64,000 nt of DNA from an uncultured Atopobiaceae bacterium (GTDB taxonomy: Bacteria; Actinomycetota; Coriobacteriia; Coriobacteriales; Atopobiaceae). Position 1 is the first letter of the stretch, and each line of letters starts with the position of its first letter. Made by a program: the position numbers and the translations under genes. Of the stretch, positions 16,455-25,753 are shown one piece after another. The stretch spans positions 1 to 64,000 of the forward strand of contig CALUHH010000002.1 in NCBI GenBank assembly GCA_944320385.1, written 5' to 3'. The notes below the pieces were generated by a model. That model had not been told where the DNA came from. It did no database searches and saw nothing but the letters and a program-made list of their open reading frames with translations.

Positions 16455-17549
16455 CTAGTCGCGAGCCTTTTCCTTGATCAGCACGTCCTCGGGGGTGCCC
16501 CTGAGCTCGGTGCCGGCGGGAACGACGTTGCCGCGGTCGACGATGGCGTTCTCGACGCGCGCGCCGCTCTTGACGACGCAGCCCTGCATCACGATGGAGT
16601 TGCGCACCGTGGCGCCGGCCTCGACGATGACGTTGCGGCCCAGGATGGAGTCGCTGACGTTGCCGTAGATGCGGTCGCCGGAGGCGACGGCGGAGTGGCA
16701 CACGTGGCTGCCGACCTCGAACTTGGCGGGGGCGGTGTCGTGCGTCTTGGTCTTGATGAAGCGCTCCTCCACGAAGAGCTCGCCCGTGATGCGCGGGTCG
16801 AGCAGGTCCATGTTGGCACGGAAGTAGGCGCGCTTGTTGAAGATCGGCGCGACGTAGCCGTCGAAGTCGTAGGTGCGGATGTTCACGCGGCCGAAGTCGC
16901 CGGACATGGCCTCGAAGAGGTCGAGGTAGTCCGTCGCGGCGTACCAGTCGAACATGTCGAGCAGCAGGTGACGGTTGATCACGAAGCAGTCGAGGAACAT
17001 GGTCTCGCCGAAGGCGGTGCCGTGGTGGACGCCGCAGACGCGGCCGTCCTCGACGTCGAAGGCGGTGACGTCGGGGTCCTTCTCGGACGCGGTCTTGGTG
17101 AGGACGGTGATGTCCGCGCCGGAGGCCTTGTGGGCCTCGTAGACCTTGTCGAGGTCGATGTTGTACACGAAGTTGGCCGTCGAGAAGAACACGGCGTCAG
17201 AGGTGCTGCGCGTGAAGTAGGCCTTGTTGTGAACCAGATCGCGGAGCAGGAAGCGGGCGCCGGTGCGGGAGGTGCCGAAGGCGGAGCCGGGCAGGATGAA
17301 CAGGCCGCCGTTCTTGCGGTCGAGGTCCCAGTCCTTGCCGGAGCCCACGTGGTCGATGATCGAGCGGTAGTTGTACGGCATGACCATGCCCACGGTGCGA
17401 ATGCCGCAGTTCACGAAGTTGGAGAGCGCAAAGTCGACGAGGCGGTAGCGGCCGAAGTAGGGCAGCGACGCCATCGGGCGGCTCTCGTTGAGCGGGCTGG
17501 ACTCCTTGGCGGAGTAGTTGCAGGTAATAAGGCCGATGACCTTTTCCAT
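16455..17549 (-). CDS. glgD: GlgD, regulatory paralogue of ADP-glucose pyrophosphorylase
   Basis: A 364-residue nucleotidyltransferase-like protein. The N-terminus (VIGLITCNYSAKESSPLNE) lacks the GGQGSRL signature loop seen in the neighbouring GlgC, as expected for the non-catalytic GlgD subunit. The fold otherwise follows GlgC, with a C-terminal left-handed beta helix (NVSDSILGRNVIVEAGATV). In Bacillus-type systems GlgD forms a heteromer with GlgC and raises its activity. It starts 2 bp after the glgC stop, so the two are probably made together. Confidence 0.93.
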   Translation of the reverse strand: MEKVIGLITCNYSAKESSPLNESRPMASLPYFGRYRLVDFALSNFVNCGIRTVGMVMPYNYRSIIDHVGSGKDWDLDRKNGGLFILPGSAFGTSRTGARFLLRDLVHNKAYFTRSTSDAVFFSTANFVYNIDLDKVYEAHKASGADITVLTKTASEKDPDVTAFDVEDGRVCGVHHGTAFGETMFLDCFVINRHLLLDMFDWYAATDYLDLFEAMSGDFGRVNIRTYDFDGYVAPIFNKRAYFRANMDLLDPRITGELFVEERFIKTKTHDTAPAKFEVGSHVCHSAVASGDRIYGNVSDSILGRNVIVEAGATVRNSIVMQGCVVKSGARVENAIVDRGNVVPAGTELRGTPEDVLIKEKARD

Positions 17550-17551
17550 GA

Positions 17552-18700
17552 TTAGTTCTCCCCCTTCCCGACAACCACGTCGTTGCCGATGACGGCGGTG
17601 TCCTTGGTGGTGTCGACGCTGCCGACGCTGACGTTCTCCTCGACGGTGGAGTTCTCGCCCAGGATCGCGCGCACGACGTTTGCCCCGTCCTTGACGACGG
17701 CGCCCGGGAGCAGCACGGAGTCGATGACGGTGGCGCGCTCGCCCACGTAGGCGTCGGTCGAGAGGATCGAGTGCTTGACGGTGCCGTAGACCTGGCAGCC
17801 GTTGGCGATGAGGCTGTCGTCGATCGTGGCGTCCTTGCCCACGAACGCCGGCGGGCGCGTGGAGGAGTTGCTCATGATCGGGAACGTGGTGCTGAAGATG
17901 TCAAAGGCGGGGTTGGGGCCCAGCAGGTCCATGCTCGTCTCGTGGTAGCTCGAGATGGTGCCGACGTCGCGCCAGAAGCCCTCGAACTTGTAGGTGAACA
18001 GGCGCTTGCCGTCAGCCAGGAGCTTGGGGATGATGTCGCCGCCGAAGTCGTGGCTGGAGTTCTGGTCGTTGGCGTCCTCCTTCAGCGTCTCGACGAGAAG
18101 GTCGGCGTTGAAGATGTAGATGCCCATGGAGGCGAGGTTTGAATCGGGCTTCTTGGGCTTCTCGGAGAACTTGGTGATGCGGCCGTCGTCCTCGGCGGTC
18201 AGGATGCCGAAGCGGGAGGCCTCCTCCCAGGGCACGGGCATGACCGCGATGGTGAGGTCGGCGTTGTTCTTCTTGTGGGTCTCGAGCATGTCGTCATAGT
18301 CCATGCGGTAGAGCTGGTCGCCGGAGAGGATGAGGACGTACTCGGGGTCGTTGGTCTCGATGTAGCCGAGGTTCTGGGTCACGGCGTCGGCCGTGCCCTC
18401 GTACCAGGCGCCGCCGGTCTGGGTGGCGTAGGGCGGCAGGATCGAGACGCCGCCGCCGCGCTCGTCGAGGTTCCACGCCTCGCCGGTGCCGATGTAGCTG
18501 TGCAGCAGGTAGGGGCGGTACTGCGTCAGGACGCCCACCGTCGTGATGCCCGAGTTCGCGCAGTTGGAAAGCGCGAAGTCGATGATGCGGAACTTGCCGC
18601 CGAACGAGACCGCCGGCTTGGCGACGTTGCTCGTCAGCGCACCGAGCCTGCTGCCCTGACCACCTGCCAGGAGCATTGCGATGCACTCTTTCTTGCTCAT
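17552..18700 (-). CDS. glgC: Glucose-1-phosphate adenylyltransferase
   Basis: A 382-residue enzyme with the signature [16 protein letters not shown] at residue 8, [19 protein letters not shown], the substrate loop near [15 protein letters not shown], and FSEKPKKP. The C-terminus is a hexapeptide-repeat beta helix. It makes ADP-glucose from glucose-1-phosphate and ATP, the committed step of glycogen synthesis. Pgi, encoded elsewhere in the window, provides the link to glucose-6-phosphate. A hairpin (18729-18747) lies between it and glgP. Confidence 0.97.
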   Translation of the reverse strand: MSKKECIAMLLAGGQGSRLGALTSNVAKPAVSFGGKFRIIDFALSNCANSGITTVGVLTQYRPYLLHSYIGTGEAWNLDERGGGVSILPPYATQTGGAWYEGTADAVTQNLGYIETNDPEYVLILSGDQLYRMDYDDMLETHKKNNADLTIAVMPVPWEEASRFGILTAEDDGRITKFSEKPKKPDSNLASMGIYIFNADLLVETLKEDANDQNSSHDFGGDIIPKLLADGKRLFTYKFEGFWRDVGTISSYHETSMDLLGPNPAFDIFSTTFPIMSNSSTRPPAFVGKDATIDDSLIANGCQVYGTVKHSILSTDAYVGERATVIDSVLLPGAVVKDGANVVRAILGENSTVEENVSVGSVDTTKDTAVIGNDVVVGKGEN

Positions 18701-18728
18701 TCCCCCACTCCTTTCACAGCCATTGCAT

Positions 18729-18747
18729 GGGGGGCCGTCGGGCCCCC
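18729..18747 (-). other. Intercistronic hairpin between glgP and glgC
   Basis: GGGGGGCC and GGGCCCCC form a stable stem with a short loop and no T run. It is probably an mRNA-stabilising or attenuating stem that sets the ratio of GlgP to downstream products, rather than a full terminator. Confidence 0.45.
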
Positions 18748-18758
18748 AACACGTACAC

Positions 18759-21191
18759 CTAAATGTGCCAGATGTCAGTCATGTACTCACGGATTGTTCG
18801 GTCAGAAGAGAAGTATCCGGCCTTGGCGGTATTGTGGAGCGCCGCCTTGTTCCACGCGGCACGGTCGCCGTAGAACTCGGTCAGCTCGTTCCACGCCTGG
18901 ACGTAGGAGTGGAAGTCGCGCATGACCAGATCCGGGTCGTTGTCGACCATGAGGTAGTCGTGGATGCTGTCGAAGTTGCCCGAGAGGCGCGCCAGCGAGC
19001 CGTCGGTGAGCATGTCGACGATGCGACCGAGGCGGTCGCGGTCGCCGTTGTACATGTCCCAGGCGTAGTAGCGGCCGGAGGCGCGCAGCGCCTCGACCTC
19101 GTCGGCGTGCAGGCCGAAGATCTTGATGTTCTCGGGGCCCACGAGCTCGGAGATCTCGATGTTGGCGCCGTCAAGGGTGCCGAGGGTGATCGCGGCGTTC
19201 ATCATGAGCTTCATGTTGGAGGTGCCGGAGGCCTCGGCGCCGGCCACGCTGATCTGCTCGGAGATCTCGGCCGCGGAGTAGATGAGCTGCGCGTTGGACA
19301 CCGCGAAGTTGGGCACGAAGGCGACCTTGATCTTGTCGTTCACGCGCTCGTCGCTGTTGATGACGTCGGCCACCGAGTTGATGAGGCGGATGACCTCCTT
19401 GGCGAAGGTGTAGCTCTGGGCGGCCTTGCCGGAGAAGATGAACGCCGTCGGGCGCGGGCTGTAGCTCGGGTTGCTGATGAGGCGGTTGTAGATGTCGAGC
19501 ACCTTGAAGACGTTGAGGAGCTGGCGCTTGTAGGCGTGGAAGCGCTTGACCTGCACGTCAAAGACCATGTTGGTGTCGAGCACGACGCCGGAGGTCTCCT
19601 TGACGTAGGCCGCCAGGCGCTCCTTGTCGGCCTTCTTGGCGACCTCCATGCCCTCGAGGAACGCGCTGTCCTGCTCGAACGGCACGAGCTTCTCGAGCTC
19701 CATGGCGTCATCGAGCCAGCCGTCGCCGATGGCCTCGGTGATGAGCTTGGAGTAGGACGGGTTGGCCTCGCACAGGAAGCGGCGGTGCGTCACGCCGTTG
19801 GTCTTGTTGTTGAAGCGGTGCGGCATCATGTCGTAGAACTCGTGGAAGACCGTGTCCTTGAGGATCTGCGTGTGCAGCGCGGAGACGCCGTTGATCGAGT
19901 GCGAGAAGATGATCGAGAGGTTGGCCATGCGGACCTGGCCGTCCCACAGGATGGCGGTCTTCTCGAGGACGCTGGTCCAGTTGCCGTCGTTGGGCGAGAG
20001 GTGCGTGGAGAGGTTGTCGCGGTAGCGGCGGTCGATCTCGTCGATGAACATGTAGAGGCGCGGCAGGAGGTTGCGGAAGGTGTTGATCGGCCACTTCTCC
20101 AGCGCCTCGGGCATGACGGTGTGGTTGGTGAAGGAGATGGTCTCCTTGCAGATCTTGTAGGCCTCGTCAAAGCCCACGCCCTTCTCGTCAACGAGGATGC
20201 GCATGAGCTCGGGGCCGCACATGGCGGGGTGCGTGTCGTTGGTGTGGATGGAGACGCGCTTGCCGAGGTTCTCCCAGTCCTGGCCGAACTCGCGCTCGTA
20301 GGTGCGCAGGATGGTCTGCAGGCCCGCGGAGACGAAGAGGTACTCCTGCTTGAGGCGCAGCATGCGGCCGTGCTCGCCGGCGTCGTTGGGATAGAGAATC
20401 GTGGAGATGGCCTCGACGTCGGAGCGGAACTTGTTGGCGCGGGCGTAGTCGCCGGCGTTGAAGGCGTCGAGGTCGAAGTCCTCGGTGTAGGGCTCGGCCG
20501 ACCACAGGCGCAGCTTGTTCACGACCTTGCCGCCAAAGCCGACGATGGGCACGTCGTAGGGCACGGCGCGGACGATCTCGCCGCCCTCCTGCGTGAACCA
20601 GAAGTGGCCGTTCTCCTCGTGGCGCACGACCTGACCGCCAAAGCGCACCAGCACCGAGCTGCCGTCCTTGCGGGTCTCCCAGGGGAATCCGTTGGCGAGC
20701 CAGTTGTCGGTACGCTCGACCTGACGGCCGCCCTCGATGTACTGGCGGAAGAGGCCGTAGCGGTAGCGCATGCCGTTGCCGTAGCCGGCGATGCCCTCGT
20801 GGGCCATGGAGTCGAGGAAGCACGCGGCCAGGCGGCCCAGGCCGCCGTTGCCCAGGCCCGGGTCGACCTCCTGGCGGCAAATCTCCTCGAGGTTGGCGCC
20901 CATGGACTCGACGCCCTTGGCCACGAGGTCGCGGATGCCGAAGTTGATCAGATAGTTGTCGAGCAGCGGGCCGATGAGGAACTCGAGGGAGAAGTAGTAG
21001 ACCTTCTTCTCGTCCTTGGTGTGGGAGCTCGTCTGGATGGCGCGCGCCTTGCTCGCGATGAGCTCGGCCAGGACGTAGAACTGCTCCTGGCTGCTGCACT
21101 CCTCGAACTTGGAGCCGTACTTCGTCATGCAGGCCTCGCGATACTGCTCGATGAAGTCCTGCTCGTTCTCAAAGATCTTCTCGGTAGCCAA
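18759..21191 (-). CDS. glgP: Glycogen/starch phosphorylase
   Basis: An 810-residue GT35 enzyme. The PLP-binding region [16 protein letters not shown] lies near residue 660, and the glucan-site motif [19 protein letters not shown] near residue 110. It releases glucose-1-phosphate from glycogen. The start is TTG with GAGGAGATG upstream; an ATG four bases upstream is out of frame. It is second in the operon after glgB, so synthesis and breakdown genes are transcribed together. Confidence 0.97.
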   Translation of the reverse strand: MATEKIFENEQDFIEQYREACMTKYGSKFEECSSQEQFYVLAELIASKARAIQTSSHTKDEKKVYYFSLEFLIGPLLDNYLINFGIRDLVAKGVESMGANLEEICRQEVDPGLGNGGLGRLAACFLDSMAHEGIAGYGNGMRYRYGLFRQYIEGGRQVERTDNWLANGFPWETRKDGSSVLVRFGGQVVRHEENGHFWFTQEGGEIVRAVPYDVPIVGFGGKVVNKLRLWSAEPYTEDFDLDAFNAGDYARANKFRSDVEAISTILYPNDAGEHGRMLRLKQEYLFVSAGLQTILRTYEREFGQDWENLGKRVSIHTNDTHPAMCGPELMRILVDEKGVGFDEAYKICKETISFTNHTVMPEALEKWPINTFRNLLPRLYMFIDEIDRRYRDNLSTHLSPNDGNWTSVLEKTAILWDGQVRMANLSIIFSHSINGVSALHTQILKDTVFHEFYDMMPHRFNNKTNGVTHRRFLCEANPSYSKLITEAIGDGWLDDAMELEKLVPFEQDSAFLEGMEVAKKADKERLAAYVKETSGVVLDTNMVFDVQVKRFHAYKRQLLNVFKVLDIYNRLISNPSYSPRPTAFIFSGKAAQSYTFAKEVIRLINSVADVINSDERVNDKIKVAFVPNFAVSNAQLIYSAAEISEQISVAGAEASGTSNMKLMMNAAITLGTLDGANIEISELVGPENIKIFGLHADEVEALRASGRYYAWDMYNGDRDRLGRIVDMLTDGSLARLSGNFDSIHDYLMVDNDPDLVMRDFHSYVQAWNELTEFYGDRAAWNKAALHNTAKAGYFSSDRTIREYMTDIWHI

Positions 21192-21283
21192 AACATCTCC
21201 TCGGATCGGGCGACAAGGACATGGGGCGCGCGACTGGGGCGCCGCGCGAGAGGCCGTCGTCGCGGGCCGGCCTCTTGAGGTGT

Positions 21284-21307
21284 GGGGCCGCCCGGCTGGG
21301 CGGCCCC
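21284..21307 (-). other. Intercistronic hairpin between glgB and glgP
   Basis: GGGGCCGCCC and GGGCGGCCCC form a 10-bp perfect stem with a 4-nt loop. No T run follows, so a processing or stability role within the operon is likelier than termination. Confidence 0.45.
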
Positions 21308-21326
21308 GTTAAGCTTACTACTCCGG

Positions 21327-23447
21327 TTACTCCTCCGAAGCCTTCTTACGCGCTCCTGACTTCTGCGCGGACGCCTTCTTGGCCGCGGGCTTCTTCGTGG
21401 AGGTCTTGGTCGCCGCGGTCTTGGTCGCCGTCTTGGCCGCGGTCGTCTTTGCCGCGGTCTTCTTGGCCGGGCGGCGCAGGGCGCCGGTGCGCTTGAGAAT
21501 CATGCCGGCCAGCGGCGGGACGCGCACGACGATGGACTGCTCGCGGCCGTTCCACGGCTCGTCCTGGCACTTGATCTTGCCGGTGTTGATGACGCCGGAG
21601 CCTCCGAAGCGCTCCTCGTCGGAGTTGAAGAGCTCCTCGTAGACGCCCCACTCGGGCACCCCCATGCGGAAGTCCTCGCGCGCGTTGACGTCAAAGTTGA
21701 TGAGGATGACGAGCTCGTCGCCGGGCTTGTCGCCCTTGCGGACGAAGGTGACGATCGACTGGTCGGTGTTGTCGGCGTCGATCCACTCGAAGCCCTCGGA
21801 CTCGAAGGCGCGCTGCCACAGCGCCGGGTGCTCGTTGTAGAAGCGGTTGAGCGCGCGCACGTAGGTCTGCTGGTGGCGGTGGGTCTCGTACTGCTCCGCG
21901 AGGAAGTACTGGATGGCCTCGTAGTAGCGCCACTCGATGAACTGCGCGATCTCGTTGCCCATGAAGTTGAGCTTGCCGCCGGCGTGCGTCATCTGGTAGA
22001 AGGCGAGGGCCCTCATGCCGGCGAACTGACGCCAGTAGTCGCCGGGCATGCGCGTGATCAGCGAGCACTTGCCGTTGACGACCTCGTCGTGGGAGAGCGG
22101 CAGGATGAAGTTCTCGTTGAACTGGTACATCGTGGAGAACGTGAGCATGCGATGGTTGCCGGGGCGCCACGGGAAGTCGGTCTGCATGTAGTGCAGGGTG
22201 TCGTTCATCCAGCCCATGTCCCACTTGAAGTGGAAGCCCAGGCCGCCGTTCTCGGGCGGGTAGGTCACGAGCGGCCATGCCGTGGACTCCTCGGCGATCA
22301 TCATGACGTCGGGGTAGAACTTGCCCATCGCGGCGTTGGTCTGGCGGATGAACGCGGAGGCGTTGAGGTCCTCCTCGGTGCCCTTCTCGTTGAAGCGCTT
22401 CTGACCCGGGTCGTCAATGCCGAAGTTCATGTAGAGCATGCTCGAGACGCCGTCCATGCGGATGCCGTCGGCGTGGAAGCGCTCGGCCCAGTACAGGGCG
22501 TTGGAGACGAGGAAGCTTCTGACCTCGCCGCGCGAGTAGTCGAACTGGTGGGTGTTCCAGTTGGGGTGAATCTTGTGCTCGTAGAGCATCTCGCCGTTGA
22601 AGGTGGCGAGGCCCTCGGAGTTGGCGCAGAAGCCGCCCGGCACCCAGTCGAGGATCACGCCGATGCCGGCCTTGTGGCAGGCGTCGATGAAGTGCATGAA
22701 CTGCTTGGGGTTGCCGTAGCGCGAGGTCGCCGCGAAGTAGCCCGTGGGCTGATAGCCCCAGGAGCCGTCGAAGGGGTGCTCGTTGACCGGCATGACCTCG
22801 ATGTGGGAGTAGCCCATGTCCTTGACGTAGGCCACGAGCTCCTCGGCGAGGTCGTCATAGGAGTAGACGACGCCGCGCTGCGCGGGGAACGGGTCGCCGG
22901 GGCCGGGGTAGGTGCCGTCCGGGCGGGGGTCGCCCTGGGGCTCGTCGCCGTGGCGGCGCCAGCTGCCCAGGTGCACCTCAAAGATGTTGAGCGGCTCCTT
23001 GAACATGTTGCGGTCGGCGCGCTTCTTCATGTAGGCGCCGTCGCCCCACTTGTAGCCGGCGAGGTCGAAGGTGCGCGACGCCGTGCCCGGGATCTTCTCG
23101 GCGTAGAAGCCGTAGGGGTCTGCCTTGTAGAGCTTCTCGCCCTTGGCGGAGACGATCAGGTACTTGTAGAGGCACTCGCCCTCGATGCCGGGGACGAAGC
23201 CCTCCCAGACGCCGCCGGTCTCGGTCTGGGTGAGCGGGGTCGCCGCCTCGTCCCAGCCGTTGAAGTCACCGATGACATGAACGCTCTGCACGTCAGGGGC
23301 CCAGACGGCAAAGTGATAGCCCTTCGTGCCGTCGTCCGTCTGAGCGGGGTGCGCGCCCATCTTCTCGTAGCTGCGGTACCACTCGCCGCGAGCGAACAGG
23401 AACAGGTCGTCGTTGCTCAGGTAGAGCGTGCTGTCGAGAGCTTCCAT
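21327..23447 (-). CDS. glgB: 1,4-alpha-glucan branching enzyme with Lys/Ala-rich C-terminal tail
   Basis: A 706-residue GH13 branching enzyme. After an N-terminal CBM48-type domain (GYHFAVWAPDVQSVHVIGDF) the barrel carries RMDGVSSMLY near residue 333 (nucleophile Asp), MIAEESTAWP near 385 (Glu) and LPLSHDEVV near 453 (Asp). The enzyme itself ends around residue 655. The last 50 residues are almost only Lys, Ala, Thr and Ser with repeated AAKT and KK units, like histone H1 or the tails of actinobacterial HU proteins. Such a tail is unusual on GlgB and could bind DNA, RNA or polyanions. It is the first gene of the glycogen operon. Confidence 0.96.
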   Translation of the reverse strand: MEALDSTLYLSNDDLFLFARGEWYRSYEKMGAHPAQTDDGTKGYHFAVWAPDVQSVHVIGDFNGWDEAATPLTQTETGGVWEGFVPGIEGECLYKYLIVSAKGEKLYKADPYGFYAEKIPGTASRTFDLAGYKWGDGAYMKKRADRNMFKEPLNIFEVHLGSWRRHGDEPQGDPRPDGTYPGPGDPFPAQRGVVYSYDDLAEELVAYVKDMGYSHIEVMPVNEHPFDGSWGYQPTGYFAATSRYGNPKQFMHFIDACHKAGIGVILDWVPGGFCANSEGLATFNGEMLYEHKIHPNWNTHQFDYSRGEVRSFLVSNALYWAERFHADGIRMDGVSSMLYMNFGIDDPGQKRFNEKGTEEDLNASAFIRQTNAAMGKFYPDVMMIAEESTAWPLVTYPPENGGLGFHFKWDMGWMNDTLHYMQTDFPWRPGNHRMLTFSTMYQFNENFILPLSHDEVVNGKCSLITRMPGDYWRQFAGMRALAFYQMTHAGGKLNFMGNEIAQFIEWRYYEAIQYFLAEQYETHRHQQTYVRALNRFYNEHPALWQRAFESEGFEWIDADNTDQSIVTFVRKGDKPGDELVILINFDVNAREDFRMGVPEWGVYEELFNSDEERFGGSGVINTGKIKCQDEPWNGREQSIVVRVPPLAGMILKRTGALRRPAKKTAAKTTAAKTATKTAATKTSTKKPAAKKASAQKSGARKKASEE

Positions 23448-23651
23448 GTCTCACTCCTCGAAGGTCTTGGCGCCGCGCCCCGTGCGCGGGCATTCCGACG
23501 CGATAGCAGAAGCGCGCAGAACAACACCCATTGTGCCAATTACGTCAATCCACTGTCCACGAAAAAACCGCGAGTGCGAGCAATGCAGCCGCGAGCAGGC
23601 GGTGATTGAGCGGAGGTGTGAGCACGGGCGGCCCTCTCGGCACGAGCGGCC

Positions 23652-23742
23652 CTGAACGCGTGGGGCCCGCCGGCCTGCTAAGCGAGAGTTTCGCGAAGCG
23701 CGCTCTCGCGTGCAGGCCGGCGGGCCCTCCCCGCGCGTTCAG
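23652..23742. terminator. Long GC-rich inverted repeat downstream of rubrerythrin
   Basis: CTGAACGCG pairs with CGCGTTCAG and GGGCCCGCCGGCCTGC with GCAGGCCGGCGGGCCC, with GCGAGAG/CTCTCGC inside. It begins 10 bp past the rubrerythrin stop and probably ends that transcript. The rest of the 300-bp gap (23448-23651) should contain the glgB promoter. TTGACG is readable on the minus strand near 23545, but I cannot find a convincing -10 box. Confidence 0.6.
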
Positions 23743-23751
23743 CTGAGGGTG

Positions 23752-24297
23752 CTAGTAGTTGATCGCCTGCTCCTCGAAGTAGGCACGCGGGTGGTTGCAG
23801 ACGGGGCAGACCTCGGGGGCCTCGGCGCCCACGTGCAGGTGGCCGCAGTTGAGGCACTTCCAGACCTTGACGCCCTCGCGGGCGAAGACCTCGCCCTTCT
23901 CGATGCGCTCGGCGAGCTTGTTGTAGCGCTCCTCGTGGTGCTTCTCGACCTCGCCGACCATGCGGAACTTGGCGGCGATCTCGGTGAAGCCCTCGGCCTC
24001 GGCGGTCTCGGCAAAGCCCTTGTACATGTCGGTCCACTCGTAGTTCTCGCCGGCGGCAGCGTCATGGATGTTGGTCAGGGTGTCGGGCACCTCGCCGCCG
24101 TGGAGGTACTTGAACCAGAGCTTGGCGTGCTCGCGCTCGTTGCCGGAGGTCTCGGTGAAGATGTTGGAGATCTGGACGTAGCCCTCCTTCTTGGCCTTGC
24201 TCGCGTAGTAGGCGTACTTGTTGGTGGCCTGGGACTCGCCGGCAAAGGCTGCCTCGAGGTTCTTCTTTGTCTGCGAGCTCTCGAAGTCAACGGCCAT
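23752..24297 (-). CDS. Rubrerythrin
   Basis: A 181-residue protein with an N-terminal ferritin-like four-helix domain ([25 protein letters not shown] and VEKHHEERY provide the di-iron ligands) and a C-terminal rubredoxin-like domain with CLNCG and CPVC. It reduces hydrogen peroxide in anaerobes using electrons from rubredoxin or NADH. GAGGAG precedes the ATG. Upstream on the same strand are a MutY-like glycosylase and an Rrf2 regulator, which suggests a small oxidative-stress group. Confidence 0.96.
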   Translation of the reverse strand: MAVDFESSQTKKNLEAAFAGESQATNKYAYYASKAKKEGYVQISNIFTETSGNEREHAKLWFKYLHGGEVPDTLTNIHDAAAGENYEWTDMYKGFAETAEAEGFTEIAAKFRMVGEVEKHHEERYNKLAERIEKGEVFAREGVKVWKCLNCGHLHVGAEAPEVCPVCNHPRAYFEEQAINY

Positions 24298-24376
24298 GTG
24301 AGGCTCCTCTCCCGTCCCCGCGGGGACGTCTCTTGTGCCGGGCGCCCTGCCCGACCTTATTGATACAGTGTATCAC

Positions 24377-25264
24377 TTAGACGCACCAGCCGCCAGGTTC
24401 TTCTCGGCAGAACCCCTCGCGGGCGAGCTCCCTCAGAAGTGCCTGGACGTCGGCGGCCTTGACCTCACTTCTACCCGATTTTCTCTCCGCCGATGCCAGC
24501 TCCGCGGCGACCGTCCCCAAATCGACGCCGCCCGGCGCGTCCTCGCGGTGCGCCAGGAGGATCCGCAGCAGCTCGGCGCGCTTCTGGCGATGCGAGCCCT
24601 CGAAGCGGGACTGACGCGCGTGGCCGCTCGAGCGGCGGCTCGGGTTGGGGACGGTGCGCTTGAGGTAGGCGCCGTAGTCAAGCAGCGCGTAGTACCAGGT
24701 GCGCGGGTCGTCGCCCGGGTCGCTCGCATCCGGGGGACAGGTGGCACGCACCAGGGGCACGAGCGTGCGGTCCGAGACGCCCTCCTCGTTGGGAAAGAGC
24801 TCGTGGAGAAAGACGGCGCGCACGTTGGTCTCCAGGTAGACGCCGGGCAGGTCGAAGGCGAAGGCGCAGATGCCCGCCGCGGTGGCGGGGCCTATGCCGG
24901 GCAGCGCCTCGAGCGCGCGGGCGTCCGCGGGGAGCTCCCCTCCCGCCTCGGCGAGCGCCCGGGCGGCCCTGTGCAGCGCGAGGGCGCGGCGGTTGTAGCC
25001 CATCCCCTGCCACTCCGCGAGCACGTCCGCCGGCTCGGCGCCCGCAAGGGCCAGGACCGTGGGAAAGCGGCTCAGCCAGCGCTGCCAGCGCCCGTCCACG
25101 CGCGTGGTCTGGGTCTGCTGCAGCATGACCTCAGAGATCCATATCTCGTACGGGTCGCGCGTCCGGCGCCACGGGAGGTCTCGGTAGAGCTCTGCCCCGC
25201 GGGCCAGGACCTTTGTCCTAAAGGCCGCGAGCTCGTCGGCGCTGCGGCCGGCGACGTCGCTCAT
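24377..25264 (-). CDS. MutY-like HhH-GPD DNA glycosylase lacking the Fe-S cluster
   Basis: A 295-residue protein. DPYEIWISEVMLQQTQTTRV near residue 37 contains the catalytic Glu of MutY, and ALPGIGPATAAGICAFAF near residue 120 is the helix-hairpin-helix. The following block reads VYLETNVRAVF where MutY has LDGNVKRV, so the position of the usual catalytic Asp is Glu. No C-X6-C-X2-C-X5-C iron-sulfur motif follows, and there is no C-terminal NUDIX-like 8-oxoG domain; a short basic linker and a winged-helix-like end take their place. The role is probably removal of a base from mispairs, but the specificity is uncertain. The ATG overlaps the Rrf2 stop by four bases. Confidence 0.8.
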   Translation of the reverse strand: MSDVAGRSADELAAFRTKVLARGAELYRDLPWRRTRDPYEIWISEVMLQQTQTTRVDGRWQRWLSRFPTVLALAGAEPADVLAEWQGMGYNRRALALHRAARALAEAGGELPADARALEALPGIGPATAAGICAFAFDLPGVYLETNVRAVFLHELFPNEEGVSDRTLVPLVRATCPPDASDPGDDPRTWYYALLDYGAYLKRTVPNPSRRSSGHARQSRFEGSHRQKRAELLRILLAHREDAPGGVDLGTVAAELASAERKSGRSEVKAADVQALLRELAREGFCREEPGGWCV

Positions 25265-25752
25265 GCGAGCTCCCGACCGGCCGCCGCCGCTCGCGCTCTC
25301 TGCTCGTCAACGAGCTCGAACGACCCCTCAAAGATCGGGGAGAGGCCCTCCGCCACGAGCTGATGCAGCGTGACCGACGAGAAGAACGAGCGGAGCAGCC
25401 GCTCCGCGTTGCACCACACCGGCGAGAAGTGGCAGGTCGGGCGGTTGGGGCACGGCACGCCGTCACCCGCGGGGTTGGCGCAGCACGAGACGGCCACCGA
25501 GCCCTGGAGGGCCTCGACCACCTGCAGCAGCGTCGTCTCACACGGGTCGACGGCGAGGCGCATGCCGCCGTTTGCCCCGCGGGTGTTCTCGACGATCCCC
25601 GCAACGGCGAGGTCGTGCTGGATCGAGCGGGCAAACGAGTAGGGTACGCCGTTGTCGCGCGCCGCGGTGCGCACCGAGATGATCCCGTCGGGATCTGCGA
25701 TGAGCGCCGACAGCATGCGCAGCGCGTAGTCGGTCTTTCTTGATATGTCCAT
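25261..25752 (-). CDS. Rrf2-family transcriptional regulator
   Basis: A 163-residue winged-helix protein starting MDISRKTDYALRMLSAL, the typical Rrf2 opening. RGANGGMRLA lies in the wing. Several cysteines follow (SCCANPAGDGVPCPNRPTC and VWC), at more positions than the three of IscR, so an Fe-S or redox sensor is likely. It is coupled to the MutY-like gene downstream and starts directly after the HAD phosphatase gene. Its targets are unknown. Confidence 0.88.
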   Translation of the reverse strand: MDISRKTDYALRMLSALIADPDGIISVRTAARDNGVPYSFARSIQHDLAVAGIVENTRGANGGMRLAVDPCETTLLQVVEALQGSVAVSCCANPAGDGVPCPNRPTCHFSPVWCNAERLLRSFFSSVTLHQLVAEGLSPIFEGSFELVDEQRARAAAAGRELA

Positions 25753-25753
25753 G

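Noticed and set aside
23448-23651. Small protein gene between glgB and rubrerythrin
   Set aside because: The short frames have no ribosome site or recognisable composition; the region is better explained as promoter plus terminator DNA.
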